Counted from the first letter of the stretch, positions 1 to 8,543 are shown. The stretch is 64,000 nt of DNA from Rhodobiaceae bacterium UBA4490 (GCA_002389665.1 DGNO01000002.1:764683-828682); one strand, 5' to 3'. Made by a program: numbers and translations. Notes: generated by a model from the letters alone, not told the origin.

Positions 1-352
1 CTTCGTCATAGCAATAGAAGATGGCAAGCGGATTGAAGGCATAACCGAGCATGCGCGGATGGGCGAGAAGGAGAATGCGCGCCGGGGGCTCGCTGTGCCC
101 GCATTCGCTGAGCACGCTTTCCACCCAGCCGCGCAAATCTTCATCCTGCCCGGTCCCGTGATCTTTCGGATGGAAAGAAAAGAGATTGCGCGCGCCGAGC
201 GAAAAGAACCGCAGCGCCTTATCGAGCAGCGGCAATTCATCCAGATCAAAAAGCCCGTAAAAGACCTTATAGGAAAAGCCGTGAACGCGGGGGCGCAGAC
301 GCCGGTGGAGGACGCTCGCATCGTAAAGCGCGCTGGAAAATTCCCCGCTCAT
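1..352 (-). CDS. DUF1365 family protein (partial, C-terminus outside window)
   Basis: The visible N-terminal 117 residues read SALYDASVLHRRLRPRVHGF, then a KVFYGLFDLDELP segment and a later HPRMLGYAFNPLAIFYCYD segment, all typical of DUF1365. The family is found beside a FAD oxidoreductase and a cyclopropane-fatty-acid-synthase-like methyltransferase in operons linked to membrane lipid modification. The ATG overlaps the stop of the upstream oxidoreductase (ATGA), so the two are co-transcribed and probably translationally coupled. Through the promoter at 1757-1785 it should belong to the sigmaE regulon. No biochemical activity is established for the family as far as I know. Confidence 0.85.
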   Translation of the reverse strand, partial: MSGEFSSALYDASVLHRRLRPRVHGFSYKVFYGLFDLDELPLLDKALRFFSLGARNLFSFHPKDHGTGQDEDLRGWVESVLSECGHSEPPARILLLAHPRMLGYAFNPLAIFYCYDE

Positions 353-1728
353 GCCGCCTCCGCCTGCCGCTCGGGGGCCGGCGCTTCCGGCGGCAGCAGA
401 AGCCGGCTCGAGGGATTGTCGAGATGCCAGGGCCGCATCACGCCGCCAAGCTGTTCGGCGACTGCAAGACCTGCCTGCAAGCCGTCCTCATGAAAGCCCG
501 CACCGAAATAGGCCCCGCAGAACCACGTATTACGCACCCCCTGCAGCTGCCAGAGCGCGCGCTGATTGCGCAGCGCATGGCGGTTGAAGACAGGGTGATC
601 ATATTCGAAGCGCCCGAACACTTGGTCCTCGCGCGGCGCGGCGGAAGGATTGAGCGTGACAAGCACCGGCGTCTTCGTCGGCAAAGATTGCAGCTGGTTC
701 ATCCAATAGGTCACGCAGACCGCCTCACCTTCCCCGCCCATATAATTCCAGCTCGACCAAACCTTCCGGTTTGCCGGCATGAAACGCGTATCGCTGTGAA
801 GATAGGCGATGTTCTTTTGATAAGGAAAGGCGCCGAGCGTTGCTTCTTCCGCCGCGCTCGCATCGCCAAGCAGCGCCAGCGCCTGATCGCTATGGCAGGC
901 AAAGACCACGTCGTCGAAAGGCTCATGCCCATGCTCGGCGCTATGCACGAGAACGCCCAGGCCGGTGCGGGTCACACGCTCGATCTGCGCCCCGAGGCGG
1001 ACATCGGCCTGCATGTCGCTGGCAAGCGCCTCCACATAACGGCGTGAGCCGCCTGCAACCGTGCGCCACATGGGCCGGTCCTTGATGCGCATCAGGCCGT
1101 GATTTTCAAAAAAGCGCAGAAAGGCGAGCGCGGGATATTGCTCCACCTGTTCCACCGGCAAGGACCAGATCGCCGCGCACATGGGCAAAAGGTGATCGCG
1201 CTGGAAGGAGCGCGAATAGCCATGCGCCTCAAGGAAAACCCCAAGCGGCTGCTCGGCCAGGGAAAGATCGCCGGCAAGACGCGGGCCTGCCCGGTAGAGC
1301 TTCAGAATATCCCGGATCATCCGCCACATGCGCGGGCGCAGCACATTGCGCCGGTCGGCAAAGAGGCCTTTCATGCCCGAGCCGGAATATTCAAAGGCGC
1401 CGTTTTCAAGCGAGGCAGCAAAGGACATGTTGCTTTCGGCCGTCGGCACGCCCAGATGCTCGAAGAGCTTTACGAGATTGGGATAATTGGGGGCGTTATA
1501 GACGATGAAGCCGGTATCGACGGGAATGGAACCCTCCGCCAGCGGCACATCCACCGTATGCGCATGGCCGCCCAGACGTTCTTCCTTTTCAAAAAGCGTC
1601 ACCTCATGGCTTTTGGAAAGCAGCCAGGCGGCCGATAGCCCGGAAATACCCGAGCCGATCACGGCGATCTTGCGGAAGGGCTCGGGCCGGCGCGGCGTCT
1701 CTGCAGCCTGAAAAAAAGGGCGGGTCAT
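349..1728 (-). CDS. FAD/NAD(P)-binding oxidoreductase of the amine-oxidase fold, sigmaE-regulated operon
   Basis: About 459 residues. The N-terminus carries a dinucleotide-binding motif (KIAVIGSGISGLSAAWLL) followed by LFEKEERLGGHAHTVDV, where the GGHAHT element marks the subfamily encoded next to DUF1365 and cfa-like genes. A C-terminal FAD-contact segment is visible (FCGAYFGAGFHEDGLQAGLAVAEQL). The frame opens with GTG at 1740, but ATG at 1728 is preferred because GTGAGGA lies a normal ribosome-binding distance before it. In Rhodobacter sphaeroides similar genes are members of the sigmaE-ChrR singlet-oxygen regulon (family knowledge); here the promoter at 1757-1785 supports the same control. 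Its substrate is unknown, perhaps unsaturated membrane lipid. Confidence 0.85.
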   Translation of the reverse strand: MTRPFFQAAETPRRPEPFRKIAVIGSGISGLSAAWLLSKSHEVTLFEKEERLGGHAHTVDVPLAEGSIPVDTGFIVYNAPNYPNLVKLFEHLGVPTAESNMSFAASLENGAFEYSGSGMKGLFADRRNVLRPRMWRMIRDILKLYRAGPRLAGDLSLAEQPLGVFLEAHGYSRSFQRDHLLPMCAAIWSLPVEQVEQYPALAFLRFFENHGLMRIKDRPMWRTVAGGSRRYVEALASDMQADVRLGAQIERVTRTGLGVLVHSAEHGHEPFDDVVFACHSDQALALLGDASAAEEATLGAFPYQKNIAYLHSDTRFMPANRKVWSSWNYMGGEGEAVCVTYWMNQLQSLPTKTPVLVTLNPSAAPREDQVFGRFEYDHPVFNRHALRNQRALWQLQGVRNTWFCGAYFGAGFHEDGLQAGLAVAEQLGGVMRPWHLDNPSSRLLLPPEAPAPERQAEAA

Positions 1729-1756
1729 GAAAATCCTCACAAACTGAATGTAGCCC

Positions 1757-1785
1757 TCTTACGCGGCGGCAGAGCCCGCGGATCA
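1757..1785 (-). promoter_or_regulatory. sigmaE (ECF11-type) promoter of the FAD-oxidoreductase operon
   Basis: On the minus strand TGATCC (1785-1780) is followed after exactly 18 bases by TAAGA (1761-1757). Sequence and spacing are identical to the copy in front of the sigma factor gene at 1877-1905. Transcription would begin about 1751, leaving a short leader before the start at 1728. Confidence 0.8.
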
Positions 1786-1876
1786 TTGGTCCTCAAGCTG
1801 GCGTCATCTAAGTAAAGAAACCATTGCCGCGCATTTTCCGCTCAATATTTAGAGATTGCGGCGATTTGCTTTAGGG

Positions 1877-1905
1877 TGATCCGGCAAATGAGCTTTCCCG
1901 TAAGA
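1877..1905 (+). promoter_or_regulatory. sigmaE autoregulatory promoter (TGATCC-N18-TAAGA)
   Basis: TGATCC at 1877-1882 and TAAGA at 1901-1905 with an 18-base spacer match the promoter known for the R. sphaeroides sigmaE. The inferred transcription start (about 1911-1913) coincides with an in-frame ATG at 1911. That codon would have little or no leader, which favours the downstream ATG at 2016 as the translation start. Confidence 0.8.
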
Positions 1906-2015
1906 GGTGTATGCGTGCGACCCTTGCCCTTGAGACCGATCTTGCAGGCGCCTGGCTTCCGGCAGGCGGCGCGCATTTGTCTGCGCCGCACCGGAACGGC
2001 AAAAAGGGCCGGCGC

Positions 2016-2588
2016 ATGAGCGAGGCCAAAGGCACGGGTTCCGATATCGCCGTCCTCAACGATTGCCTTGGCCGCGTCGCGGCTGCGGCGGATCGCGGCG
2101 CTTTCATGCAGCTTTTCGATCATTTCGGCCCGCGGCTGAAATATTTTCTGCTGCAAAAGGGATGCACGGATGGCGAGGCCGAAGATCTGGTGCAGGACGT
2201 GATGCTGACCGTCTGGCGCAAGGCGAAGCAGTTCGATCCGGGCAAAGCTGCGGCAAGCACATGGATTTTTACCATCGCGCGCAACCGCTTCATCGACACC
2301 AAACGCCGCGAGCGCGTGATGGTCGATTTCGACACCTGCCCGGAAGCCGAGCAGGTGAGCGAGGAAACGGCGGAAGACGAGATCACTCAAAGCGAACTTG
2401 CCGCCGATGTCGCAGTTGCCATGGCCGAATTGCCGCAGGCACAAGCAGAAGTGATCCAAATGGCCTTTATCGACGGTAAAAGCCACAGTGAAATTGCAGA
2501 GGAGCTGGGCGTCCCGCTCGGCACCGTGAAATCGAGGATAAGACTGGCATTTGCCAGATTGCGTGAGGTTCTGGAGTCCCACAGATGA
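2016..2588 (+). CDS. rpoE: ECF sigma factor SigE (ChrR-regulated, singlet-oxygen response)
   Basis: 190 residues from the preferred ATG, the usual ECF length. Region 2 is visible (FGPRLKYFLLQKGCTDGEAEDLVQDVMLTVW, then STWIFTIARNRFID). Region 4 follows (ELPQAQAEVIQMAFIDGKSHSEIAEELGVPLGTVKSRIRLAFARLREVL). The ATG at 1911 would add 35 residues unlike the family and lies at the predicted transcription start, so it is rejected. The stop overlaps the chrR start (ATGA), the standard arrangement for a sigma/anti-sigma pair. Autoregulated from 1877-1905, and expected to drive the divergent operon too. In this family the signal is singlet oxygen or related oxidants. Confidence 0.92.
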   Translation: MSEAKGTGSDIAVLNDCLGRVAAAADRGAFMQLFDHFGPRLKYFLLQKGCTDGEAEDLVQDVMLTVWRKAKQFDPGKAAASTWIFTIARNRFIDTKRRERVMVDFDTCPEAEQVSEETAEDEITQSELAADVAVAMAELPQAQAEVIQMAFIDGKSHSEIAEELGVPLGTVKSRIRLAFARLREVLESHR

Positions 2589-3313
2589 GCGTTGCAAACT
2601 CCCAAACCCTGAAAGCGTCCCAAAACGCGCCCCAAAACATACCTAAGCACCGGCTAGGCGATGAATGGCTGGTGGGGCTGGCAAGCGGCACCTTGAGCGA
2701 AGGTGAAGCGATGTTTGCGCGCACCTGCCTGTCCTTCGTGCCCGAAGCTGCGAACGATCTGGCGCTTGCGCAAACGCTGGGCGGCGCGGCTTTGGAACGT
2801 GCGCCGCAAGCCGCATTGAAGGCCGATGCGCGCGCCTCCCTTCTTGCCGCGCTCGACGGCGCGGAGATGGAACCTGCCACGTCTAGCCCCGCGCCCAGCC
2901 CCGCGCCGCGCAAAGAGCGCCAGCAAGGCGGCGTCATGCCCGCCGTGCTGCAGGACTATGCCGGCGGCGATGTCGACCGGATGAAATGGTCCTATCTCGG
3001 CCCCGGCATGAAAAAAGTGCGGCTCTGGCAGAACGACAAAGGCCAGACGCTCTGGATGCTGCGCGCCCAGCCCGGCGTTAAAATTCCCGAACACACCCAT
3101 GAGGGAACGGAACTGACGCTGGTCCTGAAAGGCAGCTTCCATGATGCCTTCGGCCATTACGGGCCGGGCGATGTGGAAGAGACCGATAACAGTCACACCC
3201 ATGACCTCGTCATCGATGAGGGCGGGGAATGTATCTGCCTGGCGCTGACCGACCGACCGCTCAAATTCAAAGGCTGGATTGCCCGGGCCATGCAGCCCTT
3301 TATCGGGCTCTAA
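2585..3313 (+). CDS. chrR: ChrR-family anti-sigma factor with C-terminal cupin domain
   Basis: 242 residues in two parts. The N-terminal anti-sigma domain (about 20-75) reads HRLGDEWLVGLASGTLSEGEAMFARTC. The C-terminal cupin (about 125-235) contains PEHTHEGTELTLVLKGSF and GPGDVEETDNSHTHDL, which supply the metal ligands. It should hold SigE inactive until an oxidative signal. Oddity: ChrR proteins normally have His-x3-Cys-x2-Cys zinc ligands at the end of the anti-sigma domain. Here that segment reads RTCLSFVPEAAND, so both expected cysteines are missing and the histidine position is a cysteine. The protein is linked to the 3' neighbour only by a terminator at about 3341-3380. Confidence 0.9.
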   Translation: MSVANSQTLKASQNAPQNIPKHRLGDEWLVGLASGTLSEGEAMFARTCLSFVPEAANDLALAQTLGGAALERAPQAALKADARASLLAALDGAEMEPATSSPAPSPAPRKERQQGGVMPAVLQDYAGGDVDRMKWSYLGPGMKKVRLWQNDKGQTLWMLRAQPGVKIPEHTHEGTELTLVLKGSFHDAFGHYGPGDVEETDNSHTHDLVIDEGGECICLALTDRPLKFKGWIARAMQPFIGL

Positions 3314-3340
3314 ACCGGTCTTTCAGGGCAGCACCGCCCA

Positions 3341-3380
3341 AACAAAAACGGCCCCCGGGAAGGGGGCCGTTTCGTTTGTT
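3341..3380. terminator. Bidirectional rho-independent terminator between chrR and aldehyde dehydrogenase
   Basis: AACGGCCCCC and GGGGGCCGTT form a long GC-rich stem with a short loop. It is flanked by an A-rich stretch on one side and a T-rich stretch on the other, so it can serve both convergent genes. Confidence 0.8.
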
Positions 3381-3393
3381 CTGGCAGGATGCC

Positions 3394-4821
3394 TTAGGCC
3401 GCCGTGTAACCCAGCATGGCTTTGACTTCGAGGAATTCCTCGAACCCGTGATCGCCCCATTCGCGGCCATTGCCCGACTGCTTGTAGCCGCCGAACGGCG
3501 CGCCGAAATCGGGCCCTGCGCCATTGATATGCACATTGCCCGTGCGCAGCTGCGCGGCCACTTTGCGCGCATGTTCCGGCTCACCGGACACATAGCCGGA
3601 AAGACCGTAAACCGTGTCATTGGCAATCTCGATCGCCTCGGCCTCATCCTTGTAAGGCAGGATGGTGAGAACCGGGCCGAAGATTTCCTCGCGCGCAATC
3701 GTCATGTCATTGGTGACATTGGCGAAGATGGTCGGGCGCACATAGTAACCCTTGTTCAGTCCTTCCGGACGTCCGACGCCGCCAGCCACAAGCTGCGCGC
3801 CTTCGTCGATACCCTTCTGGATGAGATCCTGGATCTTGTTGAACTGGACCTCGCTGACAACCGGGCCGATCGTCGTGCCTTCGGCGGTCGGATCGCCGGG
3901 CTTGACCTGCTCGGCCGTAGCGCGGGCGATTTCCACCGCCTCGTCGTGACGGCTGGCCGGCACGAGCATACGGCTCGGGGCGTTACAGGACTGGCCCGAA
4001 TTCGTCATCATGCTCATGACGCCCCCAGACACGGCTTTCTGCAGGTCGGCATCTTCCAGAATGACATTGGCCGACTTGCCGCCCAGTTCCTGCGCCACGC
4101 GCTTGACCGTATCGGCAGCGTTTTTCGCGACCGCGATGCCGGCGCGGGTGGAGCCGGTGAAGGAGACCATGTCCACATCCGGATGCGAGGAAAGCGGCAC
4201 ACCGACGCCCATGCCGTCGCCATCAACGAGGTTGAAGACGCCTTTCGGCACACCGGCTTCATCGAAAATTTCGGCCAGGATATGCGCATTGAGCGGGGCG
4301 ACTTCGGAAGGCTTCAGCACCATGGTGCAGCCTGCGGCCAGCGCCGGTGCGACCTTACAAATGATCTGATTGACCGGCCAGTTCCACGGCGTAATGAAAC
4401 CGCACACACCGATCGGCTCCTTGGCGATGCGGGTGGCGCCGCGGTCTTCTTCGAATTCGTAATCCTTCAGGATTTCCAGCGTCTTGGCGAGGTGGCCAAG
4501 GCCGGTTGCGGCCTGCGCGGCTTTGGAGAGCCAGAGCGGCGCGCCCATTTCCTCGGAAATCGTCGTGACGATATCGTCATAGCGCTTCTGATAGACATCG
4601 ATGACCTTCTGAAGCAGCGCCATGCGCTCTTCACGGGTCGTGCGCGAATAGGTCTTGAAGGCTTCCTTCGCGGCGGCGACGGCCTTGTCCACATCGGCGG
4701 CGCTGCCGAGGCTGATCTTCGCGAAAGGCTCTTCGGTCGCCGGGTTGATGACCTCGAAATCGTTCGCCGTTACAGGATCGACCCACTGGCCATTGATATA
4801 GAATTTGCGGCAGTCCTTCAT
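3394..4821 (-). CDS. NAD(P)-dependent aldehyde dehydrogenase
   Basis: 475 residues, full length for the ALDH superfamily. The cofactor segment GFITPWNWPVNQI lies at 141-153, FTGSTRAG at 221-228, the general base Glu245 in AQELGGKSANVIL, and the catalytic Cys279 in NSGQSCNAPSR. It oxidises an aldehyde to the acid in the cytoplasm; the substrate cannot be read from the sequence. With several alkane-type P450s in the window, a role in oxidising hydrocarbon-derived aldehydes is possible but unproven. It is monocistronic, facing away from the MFS gene across 381 bases that hold a 22-bp palindrome. Confidence 0.92.
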   Translation of the reverse strand: MKDCRKFYINGQWVDPVTANDFEVINPATEEPFAKISLGSAADVDKAVAAAKEAFKTYSRTTREERMALLQKVIDVYQKRYDDIVTTISEEMGAPLWLSKAAQAATGLGHLAKTLEILKDYEFEEDRGATRIAKEPIGVCGFITPWNWPVNQIICKVAPALAAGCTMVLKPSEVAPLNAHILAEIFDEAGVPKGVFNLVDGDGMGVGVPLSSHPDVDMVSFTGSTRAGIAVAKNAADTVKRVAQELGGKSANVILEDADLQKAVSGGVMSMMTNSGQSCNAPSRMLVPASRHDEAVEIARATAEQVKPGDPTAEGTTIGPVVSEVQFNKIQDLIQKGIDEGAQLVAGGVGRPEGLNKGYYVRPTIFANVTNDMTIAREEIFGPVLTILPYKDEAEAIEIANDTVYGLSGYVSGEPEHARKVAAQLRTGNVHINGAGPDFGAPFGGYKQSGNGREWGDHGFEEFLEVKAMLGYTAA

Positions 4822-5202
4822 CTCGTCCTCCGTGTGATGCCGTCCCTGCTGGGTCTTGTTGGGCTTTGCCCAGCTCAGACTAATATTTGGCTGGTTACGA
4901 TGGCTCTGGCCTGTCCGCTTTTCAAGCGCCCGCTTTTGCTTTTCCTTCGGGCACCGGGGGAAACCGGAACAGAGCGGTTTGCGTGCCGGAAACCTGACAC
5001 AGAGCCAGCCCGGCGGTCCAGCAAAAATGGGGTAATTACCCCATTTCCATCAGGTAATTTGTGCTTTGTGGCTGCCCGTACAAGGGCTTTAAAGCATAAA
5101 ACAGGCGCAGCCCCGTTGAAACACAAATGAACCGGCGGGTGCATTTTCAGGCGAAGACGCATAGACTGCCGCCCGATAACAAATCCGCGAGTCGCCCCGT
5201 CC
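4822..5202. other. Divergent intergenic region with palindrome, no convincing gene
   Basis: 381 bases between the ALDH (minus) and MFS (plus) starts. A 109-codon frame on the minus strand here has no homology I recognise and runs through the control region, so I do not call it. The notable element is the perfect palindrome at 5025-5046. Confidence 0.6.
5025..5046. promoter_or_regulatory. Perfect 22-bp palindrome, candidate operator
   Basis: The half-site AAATGGGGTAA is followed directly by its exact reverse complement, with no mismatch in 22 bases. Dyads of this size usually bind homodimeric repressors of the TetR, GntR or MarR kinds. It lies 204 bp before the ALDH start and 157 bp before the MFS start and could serve either. 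No regulator gene is adjacent. Confidence 0.5.
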
Positions 5203-6522
5203 ATGAGTTCCCCGCCCCCTGCAGCCGCCCTTTCAGACGCTGACAGCGCCGCGCCCCGTTCAAGGGAAGAGGCGGAAGCGGCCTATGAAGCGCAGGTCTG
5301 GCGCGACCTGCCGCGTAACTACGCCGCTCATCTCGTGCACGGGCTGTTGGGGCAGACGGGTTTCCGCCTCGTCCATGCGCCCACTTTCGTGCCCGCTTAT
5401 ATCTATCTGCTCTCAGGCTCTGAAATTGCCGTCGGCCTCGCTCTTGCCGCGCAATATCTCGGCGCCGCGCTTTCTTCCGTCTTCGGCGCCACCTTGATCG
5501 AACACCGCAAACGCGTGCTGCCTGTGGGCTTCGTCACCGGGGGCCTGATGCGCCTTCAGGTGCTCGGCCTGGCGCTGAGCGGGCTTTTTCTTTCAAGCGA
5601 CTACGCGCTCGCCGCCGCAACGCTGTTCCTTGGGCTGTTCGGCTTTTTCAACGGCATGCAGGCGGTGATGTTCAACTACCTGCTCTCCAAGGTCATTCCC
5701 GTGGCGCGGCGCGGGCGGCTGACGGGCTTGCGCAATTTCCTTGCCGGCATCACCGCCTCGGCAGTCGCCTATTTCGGCGGCTCTTATTTCGTCGAGACGA
5801 ATGCGCTTGGCAACGGCTATTCGGCGACCTTCCTCGTTGCCTTCGCCATGACGAGCGCCGGGCTGTTGATGCTGCTCTTCGTGCGCGAACCGGAACCGCC
5901 GGTCGTGCGCAGCCAGTCGAAATTCGCAAGCCGCCTAAAGGAACTGCCCGCCATGCTGAAGGCGGATCCGGCCTATACGAAATTCTTTCTCGCCCGCGCG
6001 CTTTCCGCCTTCGGCACCATTGCCGTGCCGTTTTACGTGCTTTATGCGGGCCAGCATATCGGCCTTTCCGGTTATATTGTCGGTATTCTCTCCATCGCGT
6101 TTTTGCTGACGCAAACGGCAACGAACCTTGCCTGGGGCGCGCTTGCCGACCGCACCGGCAACCGGCTTGTCTTCATTGCCTCGCTCGCGCTCTGGATCGC
6201 CGCAACGCTTCTTCTCATCGAAGCAAAGGACATCTGGCTCGTCTCCATCGCTTTCGGCGGACTCGGCGCGGGCTTCGGCGGCTGGCAGATCGCTTCGCAA
6301 AATCTCGTTCTGGAATTCGGCGCGCGCGAGGACTTGCCCATGCGCATTGCCGTGTCGAATTCAGCCACCTGGGCGATGATGGCGGCAGGCCCCGCCTTTG
6401 GCGGCGTGCTCGCCTCGAGCGGCACCTTCGAAAGCGTCTTTGCCGTGGCCATGGCCTGCCAAACAGCCGCGCTATTGCTCGTATTTTTCTTCGTGGATGA
6501 ACCGCGCCGCCGCAGAAGTTAA
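5203..6522 (+). CDS. MFS transporter
   Basis: 439 residues with about twelve hydrophobic segments. A basic cytoplasmic loop, VARRGRLTGLRNFLAG (about residues 168-183), matches the MFS loop type, and a central cytoplasmic linker is rich in charged residues (REPEPPVVRSQSKFASRLKELP). The C-terminus ends in a charged tail. It is an inner-membrane secondary transporter; the substrate is unknown. The N-terminal 35 residues are hydrophilic with many acidic and basic residues. It ends 9 bp from the convergent dipeptidase gene. Confidence 0.85.
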   Translation: MSSPPPAAALSDADSAAPRSREEAEAAYEAQVWRDLPRNYAAHLVHGLLGQTGFRLVHAPTFVPAYIYLLSGSEIAVGLALAAQYLGAALSSVFGATLIEHRKRVLPVGFVTGGLMRLQVLGLALSGLFLSSDYALAAATLFLGLFGFFNGMQAVMFNYLLSKVIPVARRGRLTGLRNFLAGITASAVAYFGGSYFVETNALGNGYSATFLVAFAMTSAGLLMLLFVREPEPPVVRSQSKFASRLKELPAMLKADPAYTKFFLARALSAFGTIAVPFYVLYAGQHIGLSGYIVGILSIAFLLTQTATNLAWGALADRTGNRLVFIASLALWIAATLLLIEAKDIWLVSIAFGGLGAGFGGWQIASQNLVLEFGAREDLPMRIAVSNSATWAMMAAGPAFGGVLASSGTFESVFAVAMACQTAALLLVFFFVDEPRRRRS

Positions 6523-6531
6523 AGAACCTGC

Positions 6532-7929
6532 TCAGCCGCCATTCGGCCCCAGCGCATGTTCGGCCGGGGCGATATTTTCATCCGGCAGGAAGGTTTCTTC
6601 GGCGTCCGGCTGCATGCCAGCCTCCGCCTCCCGGCGCTCCGCAAGCCGCACCGCAACTTTCTCCACCTCGCTCCAGACGCGCAGCAGATTGCCGCCCCAG
6701 AGCTTTTCGATGTCTTCGTCGGAATAGCCGCGCCGAATGAGTTCGGCGGTGACATTGACGGTTTCCGCCGCATTGTCCCAGCCCTTCACGCCGCCGCCGC
6801 CGCCGAAGTCGGAGGAAATGCCGACATGGTCGATCCCCATCACCTTCACGGCATGGTCGATATGATCGACGAATTCTTCAAGGCTCGCGCGGTCATAGCG
6901 TGCGCCGATTTCCTTCATGCCATTGACGAAAGCGGGCAGCTTGCCGTGCTTGATATAGCTGAAATGCGCATCCCCCGCAGCCCGCGCAACACGGCTGCGC
7001 AGCCCGCGCTCTTCGGCGGCGCGTGCCGCATCCACCTTCACATAGGCTGAAAAAGCAACGACCTGCATCACCCCGCCAGTGCGCGCCAAGGCCTCCATCT
7101 GCTCATCGGAAAGATTGCGCGGATGGTTGCCAAGCTCGGAGACGGCGGAATGAGAGGCAATGACGGGCGCGGCGGAAACGCGCAGCGCCTCCATCATCGC
7201 ATCGCGGGAAATGTGGGAAACATCGACCATCATGCCGAGCCGGTTCATCTCGGCCACCACCTCGCGCCCGTAAGCGCTGAGCCCTCCATGCTCGATTTCC
7301 GCGTCCCCGAGATGGGAAAGCGGAATGGAACTGTCGCAAATATCATTATGGCCGATATGGGCGAGCGTCATGTAACGGGCGCCGAGATCGTAATATTTCT
7401 CAAGAAGAGAAATATCCTTGCCGATCACATAGCCGTTCTCGATGCCGATCAGCGCGGCCTTTTTGCCGGCCTCATGAATGCGCGTCACATCTTCCGCCCG
7501 GACCCCAAGCTCGATCTCATCGGGATAAAGCTCTTCGGCCATGCGGCGGATAGCAGTGAATTTCAAAAGCGCGGCGTCTTTCGCCGCTTCATAGCCTTCC
7601 GGCGTGCGCGGGCCCTGGCCCACATAAACAATGAAGAAGGCCGCATCCATGCCGCCGCGGTGCATCTTGGGCAGATCGACCTGCATGCCCGTCAGGCGGC
7701 CGGGATCGTGCTCGGGCACTTTCGTATAATCGGGCGGAATATCCACATGGCTGTCGAGCGTGACGATGCGGCGCTGCAAAGCGCGGGCATGAGAGAGAAC
7801 GGACTTTTCGCGCACCGCTTCAGGCAGGCCGTCCTTCAAATGCACGACAAGGGCAATCGGCGCGGCGACAAGCCCGGCAAACCCCAAACCAAAAGCAATT
7901 GCCGCCAATCCCCCAGAGGCTTTCCGCAT
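6532..7929 (-). CDS. Membrane-anchored M19 family dipeptidase
   Basis: 465 residues from an ATG preceded by GAGGA (the frame is open further upstream, but without a ribosome-binding site). A signal-anchor at residues 7-28 (LAAIAFGLGFAGLVAAPIALVV) puts the enzyme in the periplasm. Zinc-enzyme landmarks of renal-dipeptidase-like proteins are seen: LDSHVDIP (HxD), GIENGY (bridging Glu), THE-type LAHIGHND, ASHSAVSELGNHPRN and a late GISSDFGGG. The family hydrolyses dipeptides, some members accepting D-residues or beta-lactams. The C-terminal 40 residues are an acidic extension. Likely monocistronic. Confidence 0.9.
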   Translation of the reverse strand: MRKASGGLAAIAFGLGFAGLVAAPIALVVHLKDGLPEAVREKSVLSHARALQRRIVTLDSHVDIPPDYTKVPEHDPGRLTGMQVDLPKMHRGGMDAAFFIVYVGQGPRTPEGYEAAKDAALLKFTAIRRMAEELYPDEIELGVRAEDVTRIHEAGKKAALIGIENGYVIGKDISLLEKYYDLGARYMTLAHIGHNDICDSSIPLSHLGDAEIEHGGLSAYGREVVAEMNRLGMMVDVSHISRDAMMEALRVSAAPVIASHSAVSELGNHPRNLSDEQMEALARTGGVMQVVAFSAYVKVDAARAAEERGLRSRVARAAGDAHFSYIKHGKLPAFVNGMKEIGARYDRASLEEFVDHIDHAVKVMGIDHVGISSDFGGGGGVKGWDNAAETVNVTAELIRRGYSDEDIEKLWGGNLLRVWSEVEKVAVRLAERREAEAGMQPDAEETFLPDENIAPAEHALGPNGG

Positions 7930-8111
7930 CGCATCCTCGCCTTGCCCGTTCAACGCCGACCGGCCAAGCCTACACACCGCCCGCGCGCTCAAAGCGCGGG
8001 AAGGCTCTTGCCGGTGAATCGGGTGCGATGCTGGCACAGACCCGCCCCCCGCGCCACCCATCCGGCATTTTGACCGGCTGGGCCGTAAGAGGTGCCTGCT
8101 TAGCTTGGTGC

Positions 8112-8543
8112 TTAGCCCTGCATGAGCCGCATGACCTCGAGGCGCAGCACGATGGAAAGCGCCTCGCCCAGCGCCTGGCGGTCCCGCATTTCCAGCCCGC
8201 CTTCTTCCAGCGCCTTCTGCCAGCTCTTGACCCAATCGACGGGCGCGTCTTCCCCCTGCTCATGGGCGCCCGTTCCGCAGAGCTCCCCGCCGCGCAGCAG
8301 CGCGGCATGAAGGACCGGCGAAATGAGCTCGGCAGCCGCCAAATGGTCGGCAAGAACGGCCAGGTGAGACGCCGGCAGGGCACGGACATCATAGCGCCCG
8401 GCAATATGTGCCCAGACGGCAGTCCGTGCCTGTTCCCGGCCGATCAGCCGGACCTGGCCACGGGGTTTGGGAGCGCCCGGATTTGCAGAGTTTTCTGCGG
8501 TTTCAGAAAGGTCTTCGACGAAGAATAGGTCAAGCATGCTCAT
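8112..8543 (-). CDS. Hypothetical protein
   Basis: About 143 residues beginning MSMLDLFFVEDLSETAEN. The ATG at 8543 is chosen because GGAGG lies nine bases before it; an ATG at 8693 would add 50 residues but has no ribosome-binding site. The protein is soluble and helical in appearance, with one tryptophan-rich stretch (DWVKSWQKALEEGG). I do not recognise a family. It is divergent from the P450 at 8765 across 221 bases and is followed by the dipeptidase 182 bases downstream. Confidence 0.55.
   Translation of the reverse strand: MSMLDLFFVEDLSETAENSANPGAPKPRGQVRLIGREQARTAVWAHIAGRYDVRALPASHLAVLADHLAAAELISPVLHAALLRGGELCGTGAHEQGEDAPVDWVKSWQKALEEGGLEMRDRQALGEALSIVLRLEVMRLMQG

Noticed and set aside
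1911..2015. Longer start of the sigma factor at 1911
   Set aside because: It coincides with the predicted transcription start, has no ribosome-binding site, and adds residues absent from the family.
3229..5130. 633-codon plus-strand frame over the aldehyde dehydrogenase
   Set aside because: Antisense shadow of the well-supported ALDH gene; no domain recognised.
4875..5204. 109-codon minus-strand frame in the ALDH/MFS divergent region
   Set aside because: Runs through the palindrome and promoter region, Arg-rich, no ribosome-binding site or similarity.
8086..8095. TAAGAG near 8090 as a third sigmaE promoter
   Set aside because: No TGATCC or near match at 18 bases upstream.
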